From the NCBI GenBank assembly GCA_002422795.1, contig DITJ01000047.1:42579-53262 (forward strand): DNA of 10,684 nt. The letters are read 5' to 3'. Positions 1-5,328 of the stretch are shown in pieces; within the stretch, counting starts at the first letter, position 1, and every line of letters begins with the position of its first letter. The translations under genes were made by a program, and so were the position numbers. The DNA comes from Alphaproteobacteria bacterium UBA6187 (lineage in GTDB: Bacteria; Pseudomonadota; Alphaproteobacteria; Rickettsiales; UBA6187). A model generated the notes under the pieces. It ran no database searches and had not been told where the DNA came from. It saw only the letters and a list, made by a program, of their open reading frames with translations.

Positions 1-53
1 GCATCAGACTACGAATCTGAGGGTCAGGCGTTCGAATCGCTTCGGGTGCACCA
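1..53 (+). tRNA. tRNA-Arg(ACG), 3' part (5' end outside the window)
   Basis: The anticodon stem TCAGA (4-8) pairs perfectly with TCTGA (16-20) around the 7-base loop CTACGAA, giving anticodon ACG (11-13) after the invariant T at 10. A short variable region (21-25) follows, then the T arm AGGCG / TTCGAAT / CGCTT (26-42, one G-T pair), the 3' acceptor strand CGGGTGC (43-49), discriminator A (50) and an encoded CCA (51-53). The D arm and 5' acceptor strand lie before the window. The gene directly precedes an accessory region, so its 3' end may be the attachment site of an integrated element. No second copy of this 3' end was seen in the window. Confidence 0.93.
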
Positions 54-115
54 TTTTTTCTAGGTTTCCTGCGGGTTTCCACACTTCTTAAAAAATTAAA
101 AATGTTGTTCCACTA

Positions 116-132
116 TGGTTCCCAAGGAACCA
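116..132. repeat. perfect short inverted repeat (hairpin)
   Basis: TGGTTCC (116-122) and GGAACCA (126-132) are exact reverse complements separated by CAA. There is no T run after it on either strand, so it is not an obvious intrinsic terminator. It could be a protein binding site or an RNA hairpin downstream of the tRNA. Confidence 0.5.
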
Positions 133-312
133 CCGGCCAGGAATAAACACATAAGCAATTGTATTATATCAAATTCTTCATTTTTTGCACTTTAAGCAAA
201 TTTCCTATTGCCTTTAAGCCGTATCTTATGCCATAAAAAGGGTGTGCTTGTTGGTAAGCCTGCTCGTTCGTGTAAAGATTTCATCAGCCAATAAAGATAA
301 TATAACCTTATA

Positions 313-368
313 CCAAGATTATTATCTAACCCAGATTACGAACGCTAATACCTAGATAATAAGATTGG
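313..368. promoter_or_regulatory. long imperfect inverted repeat upstream of the 387 gene (candidate operator or leader hairpin)
   Basis: The left arm (313-328, CCAAGATTATTATCTA) and right arm (353-368, TAGATAATAAGATTGG) are reverse complements at 14 of 16 positions, including a perfect 10-bp block (319-328 with 353-362). A 24-base spacer separates them, and the right arm ends 18 bases before the start codon at 387. The position suits an operator pair or a 5' leader hairpin. The partner is unknown; two XRE-type regulators lie nearby. Confidence 0.45.
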
Positions 369-386
369 TCAACATAAGGATATGTT

Positions 387-842
387 ATGACAATGAAACC
401 TATTGAATATTTCAAACTACAAGCCAAAAACCTGTTCAAAGATTACAAAACCCAATTCCTCGATGAATCAGGGGATGTAGCTATTTATGATTACATCCCT
501 AAATATTTCGATATTAACGGAATCTTTTTGGCCTTTGATTGGGATGAGGAAAAATTAAGCCTCATGAAAATACAGCACCTTTTTGCGGTTCTGATCGGTT
601 TTAAAAGCTGGGCGGATTTGGTTAATGCTTCGGAAGCCGAACTTGAGCTTGCTAAGCTGCTGTTCGACAACCAGCATAAGATTTCCCTTGAGGACTGGCA
701 AATGTATATAGCCGATGCGGAATTTGATAATAAAACAACTTTTGATACTGAGGATAGAATAGAAATCTTCAAAAATGTTTTTGCCAATGTTGAAGGACAC
801 CATAACCCTTTTGGTGATTACCGCTTAAAGAAAGCTGCTTAA
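387..842 (+). CDS. small acidic conserved-looking protein of unknown function (151 aa)
   Basis: The ATG at 387 is preceded by AAGGA (376-380) six bases upstream; a second Met at codon 3 is possible. The product has no signal peptide, no membrane segment and no cysteine motif, and looks like a soluble cytoplasmic protein rich in Asp/Glu and aromatic residues. Its opening (MKPIEYFKLQAKNLFKDYKT, residues 3-22) and a central block (ASEAELELAKLLFDN, about residues 81-95) recall a family of small uncharacterised bacterial proteins I have seen before, but I cannot name it and assign no function. It stands alone on the plus strand, with an inverted repeat before it and a hairpin plus terminator-like structure after it, so it is probably transcribed as a single gene. 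Confidence 0.85.
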   Translation: MTMKPIEYFKLQAKNLFKDYKTQFLDESGDVAIYDYIPKYFDINGIFLAFDWDEEKLSLMKIQHLFAVLIGFKSWADLVNASEAELELAKLLFDNQHKISLEDWQMYIADAEFDNKTTFDTEDRIEIFKNVFANVEGHHNPFGDYRLKKAA

Positions 843-852
843 GCGCATACTG

Positions 853-885
853 CAATGGACACTGAGAAAATATCATTGTCCATTG
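853..885. repeat. 9-bp perfect inverted repeat after the 387-842 gene
   Basis: CAATGGACA (853-861) and TGTCCATTG (877-885) are exact reverse complements around a 15-base loop, starting 11 bases after the stop codon. There is no U tract after it, so it could be an mRNA-stabilising 3' hairpin or a protein site rather than an intrinsic terminator. Confidence 0.5.
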
Positions 886-945
886 TAGACTTTCCGCCGC
901 ACAACCCTTGATAATGATTCTTATTGACATATTCAACCGAAGGTG

Positions 946-970
946 AAATGGTGGGTTCCCATCATTTTTT
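946..970 (+). terminator. Rho-independent terminator-like hairpin with T run
   Basis: AAATGGTGG (946-954) pairs with CCATCATTT (959-967) through nine positions, one of them G-T, around a four-base loop GTTC. The 3' arm runs into six consecutive T residues (965-970). It lies 104 bases after the 842 stop and 40 bases before the next start at 1011, so it could end the upstream transcript or act as an attenuator for the 1011 gene. Confidence 0.6.
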
Positions 971-1010
971 GGTGGAAACGGAGATACACCCCATTTAAGG
1001 AGAAAATAGA

Positions 1011-1340
1011 ATGCCCCACAGGATGAATGCGCCCACTGCAAAGCAGTGTGCGTCAGCACCAGCAATGCGCAAAGAATTTGCTGAATGGATATTACAAGGC
1101 GAACATTTAATGACAGCGGAAGTACGCTATTTCATTAAATGTATCCGTATCCAAATAGAAAAGCAGCGGGAAATATTATCTGATCCTGAAAAGGAATGTG
1201 CAGATGAATGTGCATTTTCGTTGGTTACCATGGAGCGCGAGTTGGAAAGGGCTTGGAACAAAACCATGCTAAAGCTTGCGGAAAAAATTTATGAAGAAAA
1301 AGCTACACGCTTACGTTTTTTGAACGAGACAACAGCATAG
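1011..1340 (+). CDS. small helical hypothetical protein (109 aa)
   Basis: The ATG at 1011 has a good Shine-Dalgarno AAGGAG (997-1002) eight bases upstream; an in-frame ATG at 1023 is the alternative. I do not recognise the product. From about residue 20 onward it is dominated by charged, helix-favouring residues (KQREILSDPEKE; MERELERAWNK; KLAEKIYEEKATRLRFL), suggesting a compact helical bundle or short coiled coil. It has three cysteines (C13, then C43 and C47 in an ECADEC context), which is too little for a metal-site call, and no signal peptide. It ends one base before the stop of the convergent XRE-like gene, with a small hairpin spanning both stops. The terminator-like structure just upstream makes read-through from 387-842 uncertain. 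Confidence 0.75.
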   Translation: MPHRMNAPTAKQCASAPAMRKEFAEWILQGEHLMTAEVRYFIKCIRIQIEKQREILSDPEKECADECAFSLVTMERELERAWNKTMLKLAEKIYEEKATRLRFLNETTA

Positions 1341-1348
1341 CTTATGCT
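1334..1348. repeat. 6-bp hairpin covering two convergent stop codons
   Basis: AGCATA (1334-1339) and TATGCT (1343-1348) are perfect reverse complements around GCT. The stop TAG of the plus-strand gene (1338-1340) and the stop TAA of the minus-strand gene (1344-1342) both lie inside it. It might be a weak bidirectional terminator, but the T tract is poor on both sides. Confidence 0.35.
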
Positions 1349-1692
1349 TTGATTTTCAATACTTTGATAACTTTCAGCCTTTTACTTATTTCTGCCCTGT
1401 AGAAGGAGGAGAGCAATAGTTGTGGCGATACATGCGCCGCTAAGGGTATTTCTTGGTCATATACCGGCTCATACCCATCAAAGAAATACATTACCGGCAC
1501 TTCCATATGCATACTGAATTCAAACAATTTTGCAGAACCGATACGTTGATAGCCTTCTATATAGTCATCCAGCAATTCCTGGCTAATACCTAATGCTTTA
1601 TGGTCAACCGCTTTTTCAGCCAGTATAAGCTTTAAGCGGTTTCCCACATACTCATCAACGGGATTCGTATAAAGGTCATGGTATTTTAACAT
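1342..1692 (-). CDS. degenerate XRE/Cro-CI-type regulator (116 aa)
   Basis: The order of signature pieces matches the alphaproteobacterial XRE repressor family: PVDEYVGNRLK (about residues 11-21), ISQELLDDYIEGYQRIGSAKL (36-56, in place of the usual 'SQxxLGxxLGxTFQQxQKYExGxNRIGAxxL') and MEVPVMYFFDG (63-73). Relative to that consensus, the segment between SQ and the ExGxxRIG part is about ten residues shorter. The turn and recognition helix therefore look deleted, and DNA binding may be lost or altered. A 40-residue tail follows. The ATG at 1692 is three bases after the stop of the lipoprotein gene, so translation is probably coupled in one operon. It ends one base from the convergent 1011-1340 gene. 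The family call is fairly secure; activity is doubtful. Confidence 0.75.
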   Translation of the reverse strand: MLKYHDLYTNPVDEYVGNRLKLILAEKAVDHKALGISQELLDDYIEGYQRIGSAKLFEFSMHMEVPVMYFFDGYEPVYDQEIPLAAHVSPQLLLSSFYRAEISKRLKVIKVLKIKA

Positions 1693-1695
1693 AGG

Positions 1696-2130
1696 CTAAT
1701 CCACAATAGACCAGTTACCGGTTTCCGAATCAAAGCGCATTGAATAATTTTTGCCACCTTCGCAATGCACATTATAAGCATCTTTTTCCCTGTTATATTT
1801 AGGGCCTTCATTTATAGCTTTGCAGGTTTTGCCGCGGTCACGCAAGAATGTAGCAAATCCTAGTCGTTCCGCTTCATAATCAAATGGGCGTATATATTCC
1901 CAGGAAGAAGCATCCTTTGAACCAGCGATAGTGTAGCGTATGGCACGCTTGCACGAATCTTTATAGACATCATCCAATGGGTAGCAATGTAGGTATGCCA
2001 AATGTATAGCTTTTGGCTGTTTCTTTGCATCCGCAACAGCGCGGTCAAATAGCGCCTGTGTTTCAACATCACTAAAATTTATGCAAGCTGATATGGTTAG
2101 TGGAAGAGTGTAGGTAAGTAGTTTCTTCAT
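1696..2130 (-). CDS. small Cys-containing predicted lipoprotein (144 aa)
   Basis: The N-terminus MKKLLTYTLPLTISAC has a positively charged start, a short hydrophobic stretch and a lipobox-like ISAC with Cys16, consistent with signal peptidase II processing and membrane anchoring. The mature part holds four further cysteines (C49, C60, C103, C123), an even number that would suit two disulfides in the periplasm. It ends in an aromatic beta-like segment (KNYSMRFDSETGNWSIVD). I do not recognise the family. The start is supported by AAAGGA upstream in the leader. It is the first gene of a two-gene operon with the degenerate XRE gene and is divergent from the small XRE gene at 2285; a palindrome lies between them. 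Confidence 0.75.
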   Translation of the reverse strand: MKKLLTYTLPLTISACINFSDVETQALFDRAVADAKKQPKAIHLAYLHCYPLDDVYKDSCKRAIRYTIAGSKDASSWEYIRPFDYEAERLGFATFLRDRGKTCKAINEGPKYNREKDAYNVHCEGGKNYSMRFDSETGNWSIVD

Positions 2131-2154
2131 AATATTGGTTCCTTTCTATAATAG

Positions 2155-2176
2155 TTATATTCATACCTGAATATAA
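2155..2176. promoter_or_regulatory. perfect 9-bp inverted repeat in the divergent promoter region (candidate operator)
   Basis: TTATATTCA (2155-2163) and TGAATATAA (2168-2176) are exact reverse complements separated by TACC. The site lies between the divergent lipoprotein gene (start 2130) and small XRE gene (start 2285). Spacing and symmetry fit a dimeric XRE-type repressor site; the 2285 product is the obvious candidate binder, by inference only. Confidence 0.5.
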
Positions 2177-2193
2177 TAAACGATACTTAATAG

Positions 2194-2220
2194 GATAATC
2201 TATTATTATAAAGGATTATC
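2194..2220. promoter_or_regulatory. second inverted repeat in the same intergenic region
   Basis: GATAATC (2194-2200) and GATTATC (2214-2220) are exact reverse complements with a 13-base AT-only-rich spacer. The longer blocks AGGATAATC and AGGATTATC also form a near-perfect direct repeat. This may be a second operator or part of the promoter of the 2285 gene; no clear -35/-10 pair could be fixed. Confidence 0.35.
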
Positions 2221-2284
2221 TTCTACAGGGAAGCAAAAAATTCTTTAGCGTCTCCCCTTTGCCATATTATGGAAGGGTGGAATT

Positions 2285-2530
2285 ATGAAAAAAGCAAATG
2301 TATGTGGAAAGCGTATAAAATTAGCCCGTGTTAATCAAGACATGGATCAGGTAGAATTAGCAGCAGCACTGTCAGTTGACCATGGAATTGAAATGGCACA
2401 AACAAGCATTTCTGAAATTGAACGTGGCGAACGTGGTGTAAGGGATTTTGAGTTAATAGCTTTTTCACAGATACTTGAAGTAAGCACGGAGTGGTTACTT
2501 CATGGAGATAAACTACCTAAAACAAAATAA
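2285..2530 (+). CDS. XRE-family HTH transcriptional regulator (81 aa)
   Basis: A small single-domain Cro/CI-type DNA-binding protein. The helix-turn-helix covers about residues 8-50: GKRIKLARVNQDMDQVELA, then a loop longer than usual (VDHGIEMA), then QTSISEIERGERGVRDFEL with the typical S-x-x-E-R-G ending of the recognition region. It closes with the common 'LEVSTEWLLHGD' tail. The ATG at 2285 follows a purine-rich GGAAGGGTGGA five to ten bases upstream. It has no ligand or peptidase domain, so it probably acts as a simple repressor, perhaps through the palindromes upstream. Its stop codon is immediately adjacent to the stop of the convergent 2531-3091 gene. Confidence 0.9.
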   Translation: MKKANVCGKRIKLARVNQDMDQVELAAALSVDHGIEMAQTSISEIERGERGVRDFELIAFSQILEVSTEWLLHGDKLPKTK

Positions 2531-3091
2531 TTACAGCTTCGATACAATTACATCATAAGAAAGTTTATCGGGGGCATTATCCAGGTATTCCCGGATTAAA
2601 TCAGCATTATTGGAAATATTTTTCATGTAAGAGTGAATGTTTTCCAAATTATCAACATACGCACCGTGTCCTATAGAACGTAGCGATTGCAACGCCTCTG
2701 AAGCATCAGTCGGACGTTCTGTGTGATAATTCCATTTTTCCCATCCAGCTTTAATTATGTTACCATGAATTATAAGATGCCCAGCGTTCTGTATAGAAGG
2801 ATTCATTGGTCGTGATATTGCAATATCTGTCATTTTATCTTGAAATACGTACCATGCATGAGAGCTATATAAATTATCAGTCCCATCATTAACAAAACCA
2901 ATAACTGCATTACCTTCAATGTTATAACATTTCTTTAAATGGTATTGGAGAAACAACGAAGCTCTATAACAAGCAGCTGGAGGCAGAATTTTATACAAGC
3001 TATATGCTGTTTCCACAACGTGACGTTCTTCGTTATCTAATCCTGCAATCCATGCATTATACTCAGATTTTCTTCTTGTTGCTTCTCCCAT
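2531..3091 (-). CDS. protein with transglutaminase/papain-like Cys-His-Asp layout (186 aa)
   Basis: Cys41 sits at the start of a helix (PPAACYRASLFLQYHLKK), followed by a strand (AVIGFVND), then SSHAWYVFQDKMTDIA with His78 in an H-A-W context and Asp89 eleven residues later. This Cys...HAW...D arrangement is the fingerprint of the transglutaminase-like fold, which includes lasso-peptide leader peptidases (B2 type) and other cysteine proteases. A helical tail of about 60 residues follows; no signal peptide is seen. The ATG at 3091 has a strong AAAGGAG six bases upstream that overlaps the stop region of the preceding regulator gene, so the two form a coupled operon. No precursor peptide, RRE protein or cyclase gene is recognised nearby, so the substrate is unknown. 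The fold call is from the motif alone. Confidence 0.6.
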   Translation of the reverse strand: MGEATRRKSEYNAWIAGLDNEERHVVETAYSLYKILPPAACYRASLFLQYHLKKCYNIEGNAVIGFVNDGTDNLYSSHAWYVFQDKMTDIAISRPMNPSIQNAGHLIIHGNIIKAGWEKWNYHTERPTDASEALQSLRSIGHGAYVDNLENIHSYMKNISNNADLIREYLDNAPDKLSYDVIVSKL

Positions 3092-3102
3092 AACCTACTC
3101 CT

Positions 3103-3687
3103 TTAATCATAATAAGGTTTATAATAACCATTTTTCCTGCCACCTACAAACCAAATAAGTTTTAACCTTACCAGCCCTTTAATGTCATATTTAGCGCTGC
3201 GGATGGATATTTTCCAATTTGACGCTATATCCACTGCTTTAATCTTATGGCCTTGCTGCAGCAATCCAAGATACCATAGTTGCCGCTGGTTTAGCTGCAC
3301 AATCACTTCGTATGGCAATATTATTTTTATAGTGCAAAATTTTGCACTATAAATTTCTTGCCCATGCTGTTTCCCGGCAGCTAATAAATTCTTCTGGAAT
3401 AACTCCCATAAGTCACGCTTACCGACAATCTCAAGAAATGCCCTAAGTACATTTTTAGAGTTTTGTGCAAGGATAATTATATACTTCAAACTTGGCTGTT
3501 TTTCGCCGCTATACCACTTCCTTATAGTAGCAATGCTTGCGCCAGTTTGCCGTGCAATTATTTTCACCGGAGAGGCTTGTTGTCCGTATTCTTCTTTTAG
3601 TGCTTTAGCAAATATTTGTGCCAGCTCTGCATTAGAATAATGCCTTGTTTGTAGGGGAAATTTGGGGGTTGTTTTTTCAAAAGACAT
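3103..3687 (-). CDS. two-domain DNA-binding regulator (HTH plus winged helix, 194 aa)
   Basis: Residues 38-64 (SPVKIIARQTGASIATIRKW then YSGEKQP) read as a helix-turn-helix of the kind that recognises DNA after 'GAS.ATIRKWYxGxxxP'. Residues about 133-188 form a second, winged-helix-like unit (LNQRQLWYLGLL, AVDIASNWKISIRSAKYDIK, LVRLKLIWFVGGRKNGYY). The linker between them is encoded by a perfect 28-bp palindrome (3326-3353). The gene is divergent from the recombinase-ParB-RepB operon and heads an operon with the Cys-His-Asp protein, a position suited to controlling both directions. The exact family is not recognised; a regulator of the mobile element is the likeliest role. Confidence 0.75.
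   Translation of the reverse strand: MSFEKTTPKFPLQTRHYSNAELAQIFAKALKEEYGQQASPVKIIARQTGASIATIRKWYSGEKQPSLKYIIILAQNSKNVLRAFLEIVGKRDLWELFQKNLLAAGKQHGQEIYSAKFCTIKIILPYEVIVQLNQRQLWYLGLLQQGHKIKAVDIASNWKISIRSAKYDIKGLVRLKLIWFVGGRKNGYYKPYYD
3326..3353. repeat. perfect 28-bp palindrome inside the regulator gene
   Basis: The left arm TTTATAGTGCAAAA (3326-3339) and right arm TTTTGCACTATAAA (3340-3353) are exact reverse complements with no spacer. It encodes about residues 112-121 of the double-HTH protein, between its two DNA-binding units. No T run follows on either strand, so it is not a typical terminator. It does not match the consensus parS (TGTTTCACGTGAAACA) or the GTT-N4-GC-N4-AAC type of RepB site. 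It could be an operator, a site for the neighbouring ParB/RepB proteins, or a recombination site. Confidence 0.75.
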
Positions 3688-3692
3688 TTTAT

Positions 3693-3720
3693 TGCTCCAT
3701 TGTTAAAATTAATGAGAGCA
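3693..3720. promoter_or_regulatory. imperfect dyad in the regulator-recombinase divergent region
   Basis: TGCTCCATT (3693-3701) and AATGAGAGCA (3711-3720) are reverse complements apart from one extra base (A at 3715), centred on an AT-only spacer. The dyad starts six bases before the start of the double-HTH gene (3687) and precedes the preferred recombinase start (3775), where an autoregulatory operator would be expected. Confidence 0.35.
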
Positions 3721-3774
3721 GCTTTTTGCCTTCTTTGGAGGGTATTTGCAGGTAATTTTATTTGGAATAACGGC

Positions 3775-5328
3775 ATGGAAAAAGGAATTTCCATAGAGGG
3801 TTCGCAAGTGATACTAGCGGCAGCGTATGTACGCATGTCTACAGACCACCAGAAATACTCTACAGAAAACCAGATGGCAGCAATCAGGGAATATGCTGCG
3901 CGGCATAACATGGAAATTACTTCCATTTATGAAGATGATGGCCGTAGTGGGTTAAATATTTCTGGGCGCAAAGGTTTGAAGCAGCTTATCCAGGATGTGG
4001 AATCAAAAACTAAAGAGTTTTCTTCTATACTTGTTTTAGATGTAACCCGCTGGGGAAGATTCCCTGATCCTGACGAGGCAGCACATTATGAATATATTTG
4101 CCGCGGCGGTGGCTATGACATTAGGTATGTAGCAGAGCAATTTGCCAATGATGGAAGCATGGCATCTGCTGTTATGAAAAGCGTTAAGCGTGTTATGGCC
4201 GGGGAATATAGCCGGGAACTTTCCAAGAAAGTTTTCAGGGGCCAATGCCACCTTATAAAACTTGGTTTTCGCCAAGGAGGCCATGCTGGATATGGTTTGC
4301 GAAGGATGATGGTAGATGAGCAGGGAAATATTAAAGGTGAATTGCTATACGGCCAATGCAAAAGCTTACAAACCGACCGCGTAATACTTGTGCCAGGCCC
4401 AGCTGAGGAAGTGGAAATTGTAAGGTGGATGTATACTGCCTTTATAGAAGAAGGTTATAGTGAAGCATCTATTGCCGCCCAGCTTAATAAAAAAGGGATA
4501 CTTAGCGACCTTGGCAGGGAATGGACTCGCGGGACTGTCCATGAAGTCCTTAGCAATGAAAAATACATCGGTAATAATGTATTTAACCGCATATCATTTA
4601 AGCTGAAGGAAAAACGCCAGGAGAATAAACCAGAGGAATGGATTAGGCTTGATAGTGCATTTGAAGCTATTATTGAACCAAGGCTATTTTATACTGCCCA
4701 AGGCATTATACGTGCGCGTAGTATAAAACTTTCAAATGAGGAAATGCTGGATAAATTAAAATCCTTGCGCGAGAAAAAAGGTTGGCTATCCGGTATTATA
4801 ATTGATGAGCAAGACAATATGCCTTCCAGCAGTTCATACCAGCACCGGTTTGGAAGCCTGGTACGTGCGTATGAGCTAATTGGTTACACTCCAGACCGCG
4901 ACTACCGCTATATTGAAATTAACCGCCACTTGCGCAAATTCTATGCTGAGATTGTTGAGGATACTATTCGTAAAATCAAGGAGCTAGGCGGCCGGGTACA
5001 CCGCGAGGTAACGTCCGACCTTATTTATATAAATAATGAAATTAAGGTTTCAGTAATTATATGCCGCTGCTTGAAAACCAAGACTGGCGCTTCCCGCTGG
5101 AAATTACAATTAGATAGTGGCCTGGAGCCGGATATTACAATTGCTATCCGCATGGATGAAGACAATGTAACGCCACTGGATTATTACCTATTGCCGGCAA
5201 TAGATGTTGAAAACCCAAAAATGCGGTTGCGCGAGAATAACGGCCTGGCACTTGATGCATACCGGTTTGATGATTTGGAATTATTTTTTATGCTTACTGA
5301 GCGCGTCCCTATTAAGGAGGCCGCATGA
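3775..5328 (+). CDS. large serine recombinase with non-standard C-terminal region (517 aa)
   Basis: The resolvase-type catalytic domain is clear: AAYVRMSTDHQ with Tyr, Arg and nucleophile Ser in the Y-x-R-x-S position (Ser22 from this start), DDGRSG, and LDVTRWGRF supplying the conserved arginines. A 'Recombinase' DNA-binding domain follows (EEVEIVRWMYTAFIEEGYSE; GREWTRGTVHEVLSNEKYIG). The usual zinc ribbon and long coiled coil are missing. In their place are an 'SYQHRFGSLVRAYELIGY' segment, similar to homing-endonuclease-associated repeats, and an alpha/beta region of about 140 residues ending in LDAYRFDDLELFFMLTERV. The ATG at 3775 was chosen because it leaves 87 bases for divergent promoters; in-frame ATG 3712 and TTG 3700 are alternatives without a ribosome site. 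The stop overlaps the next start (ATGA). It probably integrates and excises the element. Confidence 0.93.
   Translation: MEKGISIEGSQVILAAAYVRMSTDHQKYSTENQMAAIREYAARHNMEITSIYEDDGRSGLNISGRKGLKQLIQDVESKTKEFSSILVLDVTRWGRFPDPDEAAHYEYICRGGGYDIRYVAEQFANDGSMASAVMKSVKRVMAGEYSRELSKKVFRGQCHLIKLGFRQGGHAGYGLRRMMVDEQGNIKGELLYGQCKSLQTDRVILVPGPAEEVEIVRWMYTAFIEEGYSEASIAAQLNKKGILSDLGREWTRGTVHEVLSNEKYIGNNVFNRISFKLKEKRQENKPEEWIRLDSAFEAIIEPRLFYTAQGIIRARSIKLSNEEMLDKLKSLREKKGWLSGIIIDEQDNMPSSSSYQHRFGSLVRAYELIGYTPDRDYRYIEINRHLRKFYAEIVEDTIRKIKELGGRVHREVTSDLIYINNEIKVSVIICRCLKTKTGASRWKLQLDSGLEPDITIAIRMDEDNVTPLDYYLLPAIDVENPKMRLRENNGLALDAYRFDDLELFFMLTERVPIKEAA

Larger units (their letters stand above)
54..386. other. gene-free region between tRNA-Arg and the first accessory gene
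   Basis: No credible coding region is visible in these 333 AT-rich bases. Contents: two copies of GGTTTCC (63-69 and 74-80); a perfect 7-bp hairpin TGGTTCC-CAA-GGAACCA (116-132); an inverted repeat TTTGC-N7-GCAAA (184-200); and a long imperfect inverted repeat (313-368) directly upstream of the 387 start codon. The tRNA is followed by a short T run (54-59) without its own extra hairpin. Such a stretch would fit the left arm of an integrated element, but no attachment repeat can be confirmed here. Confidence 0.6.

Noticed and set aside
54..386. CRISPR array or tandem repeat block in the gene-free region
   Set aside because: Only short isolated inverted and direct repeats occur; there are no regularly spaced repeats.
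769..1065. Minus-strand open frame of 98 codons across the 843-1010 gap
   Set aside because: It overlaps two plus-strand genes with better ribosome sites and crosses the terminator-like hairpin; the composition is not protein-like.
2285..3091. Toxin-antitoxin pair made of the XRE gene and the Cys-His-Asp gene
   Set aside because: The two genes are convergent rather than co-transcribed, and the Cys-His-Asp gene is coupled to the other regulator instead; nothing matches a known toxin family.
3326..3353. Reading the 28-bp palindrome as an intrinsic terminator
   Set aside because: It has no T run after either arm, its stem is AT-rich, and it lies in the middle of an intact gene.
3700..3774. N-terminal extension of the recombinase from TTG 3700 or ATG 3712
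   Set aside because: Neither start has a ribosome site, the extra residues are unlike the family, and the extension would fill the divergent promoter region; ATG 3775 is preferred though not proven.
3597..3926. Minus-strand open frame of 109 codons over the regulator-recombinase divide
   Set aside because: It overlaps the clear catalytic domain of the recombinase and the N-terminus of the regulator in another frame; no family features.
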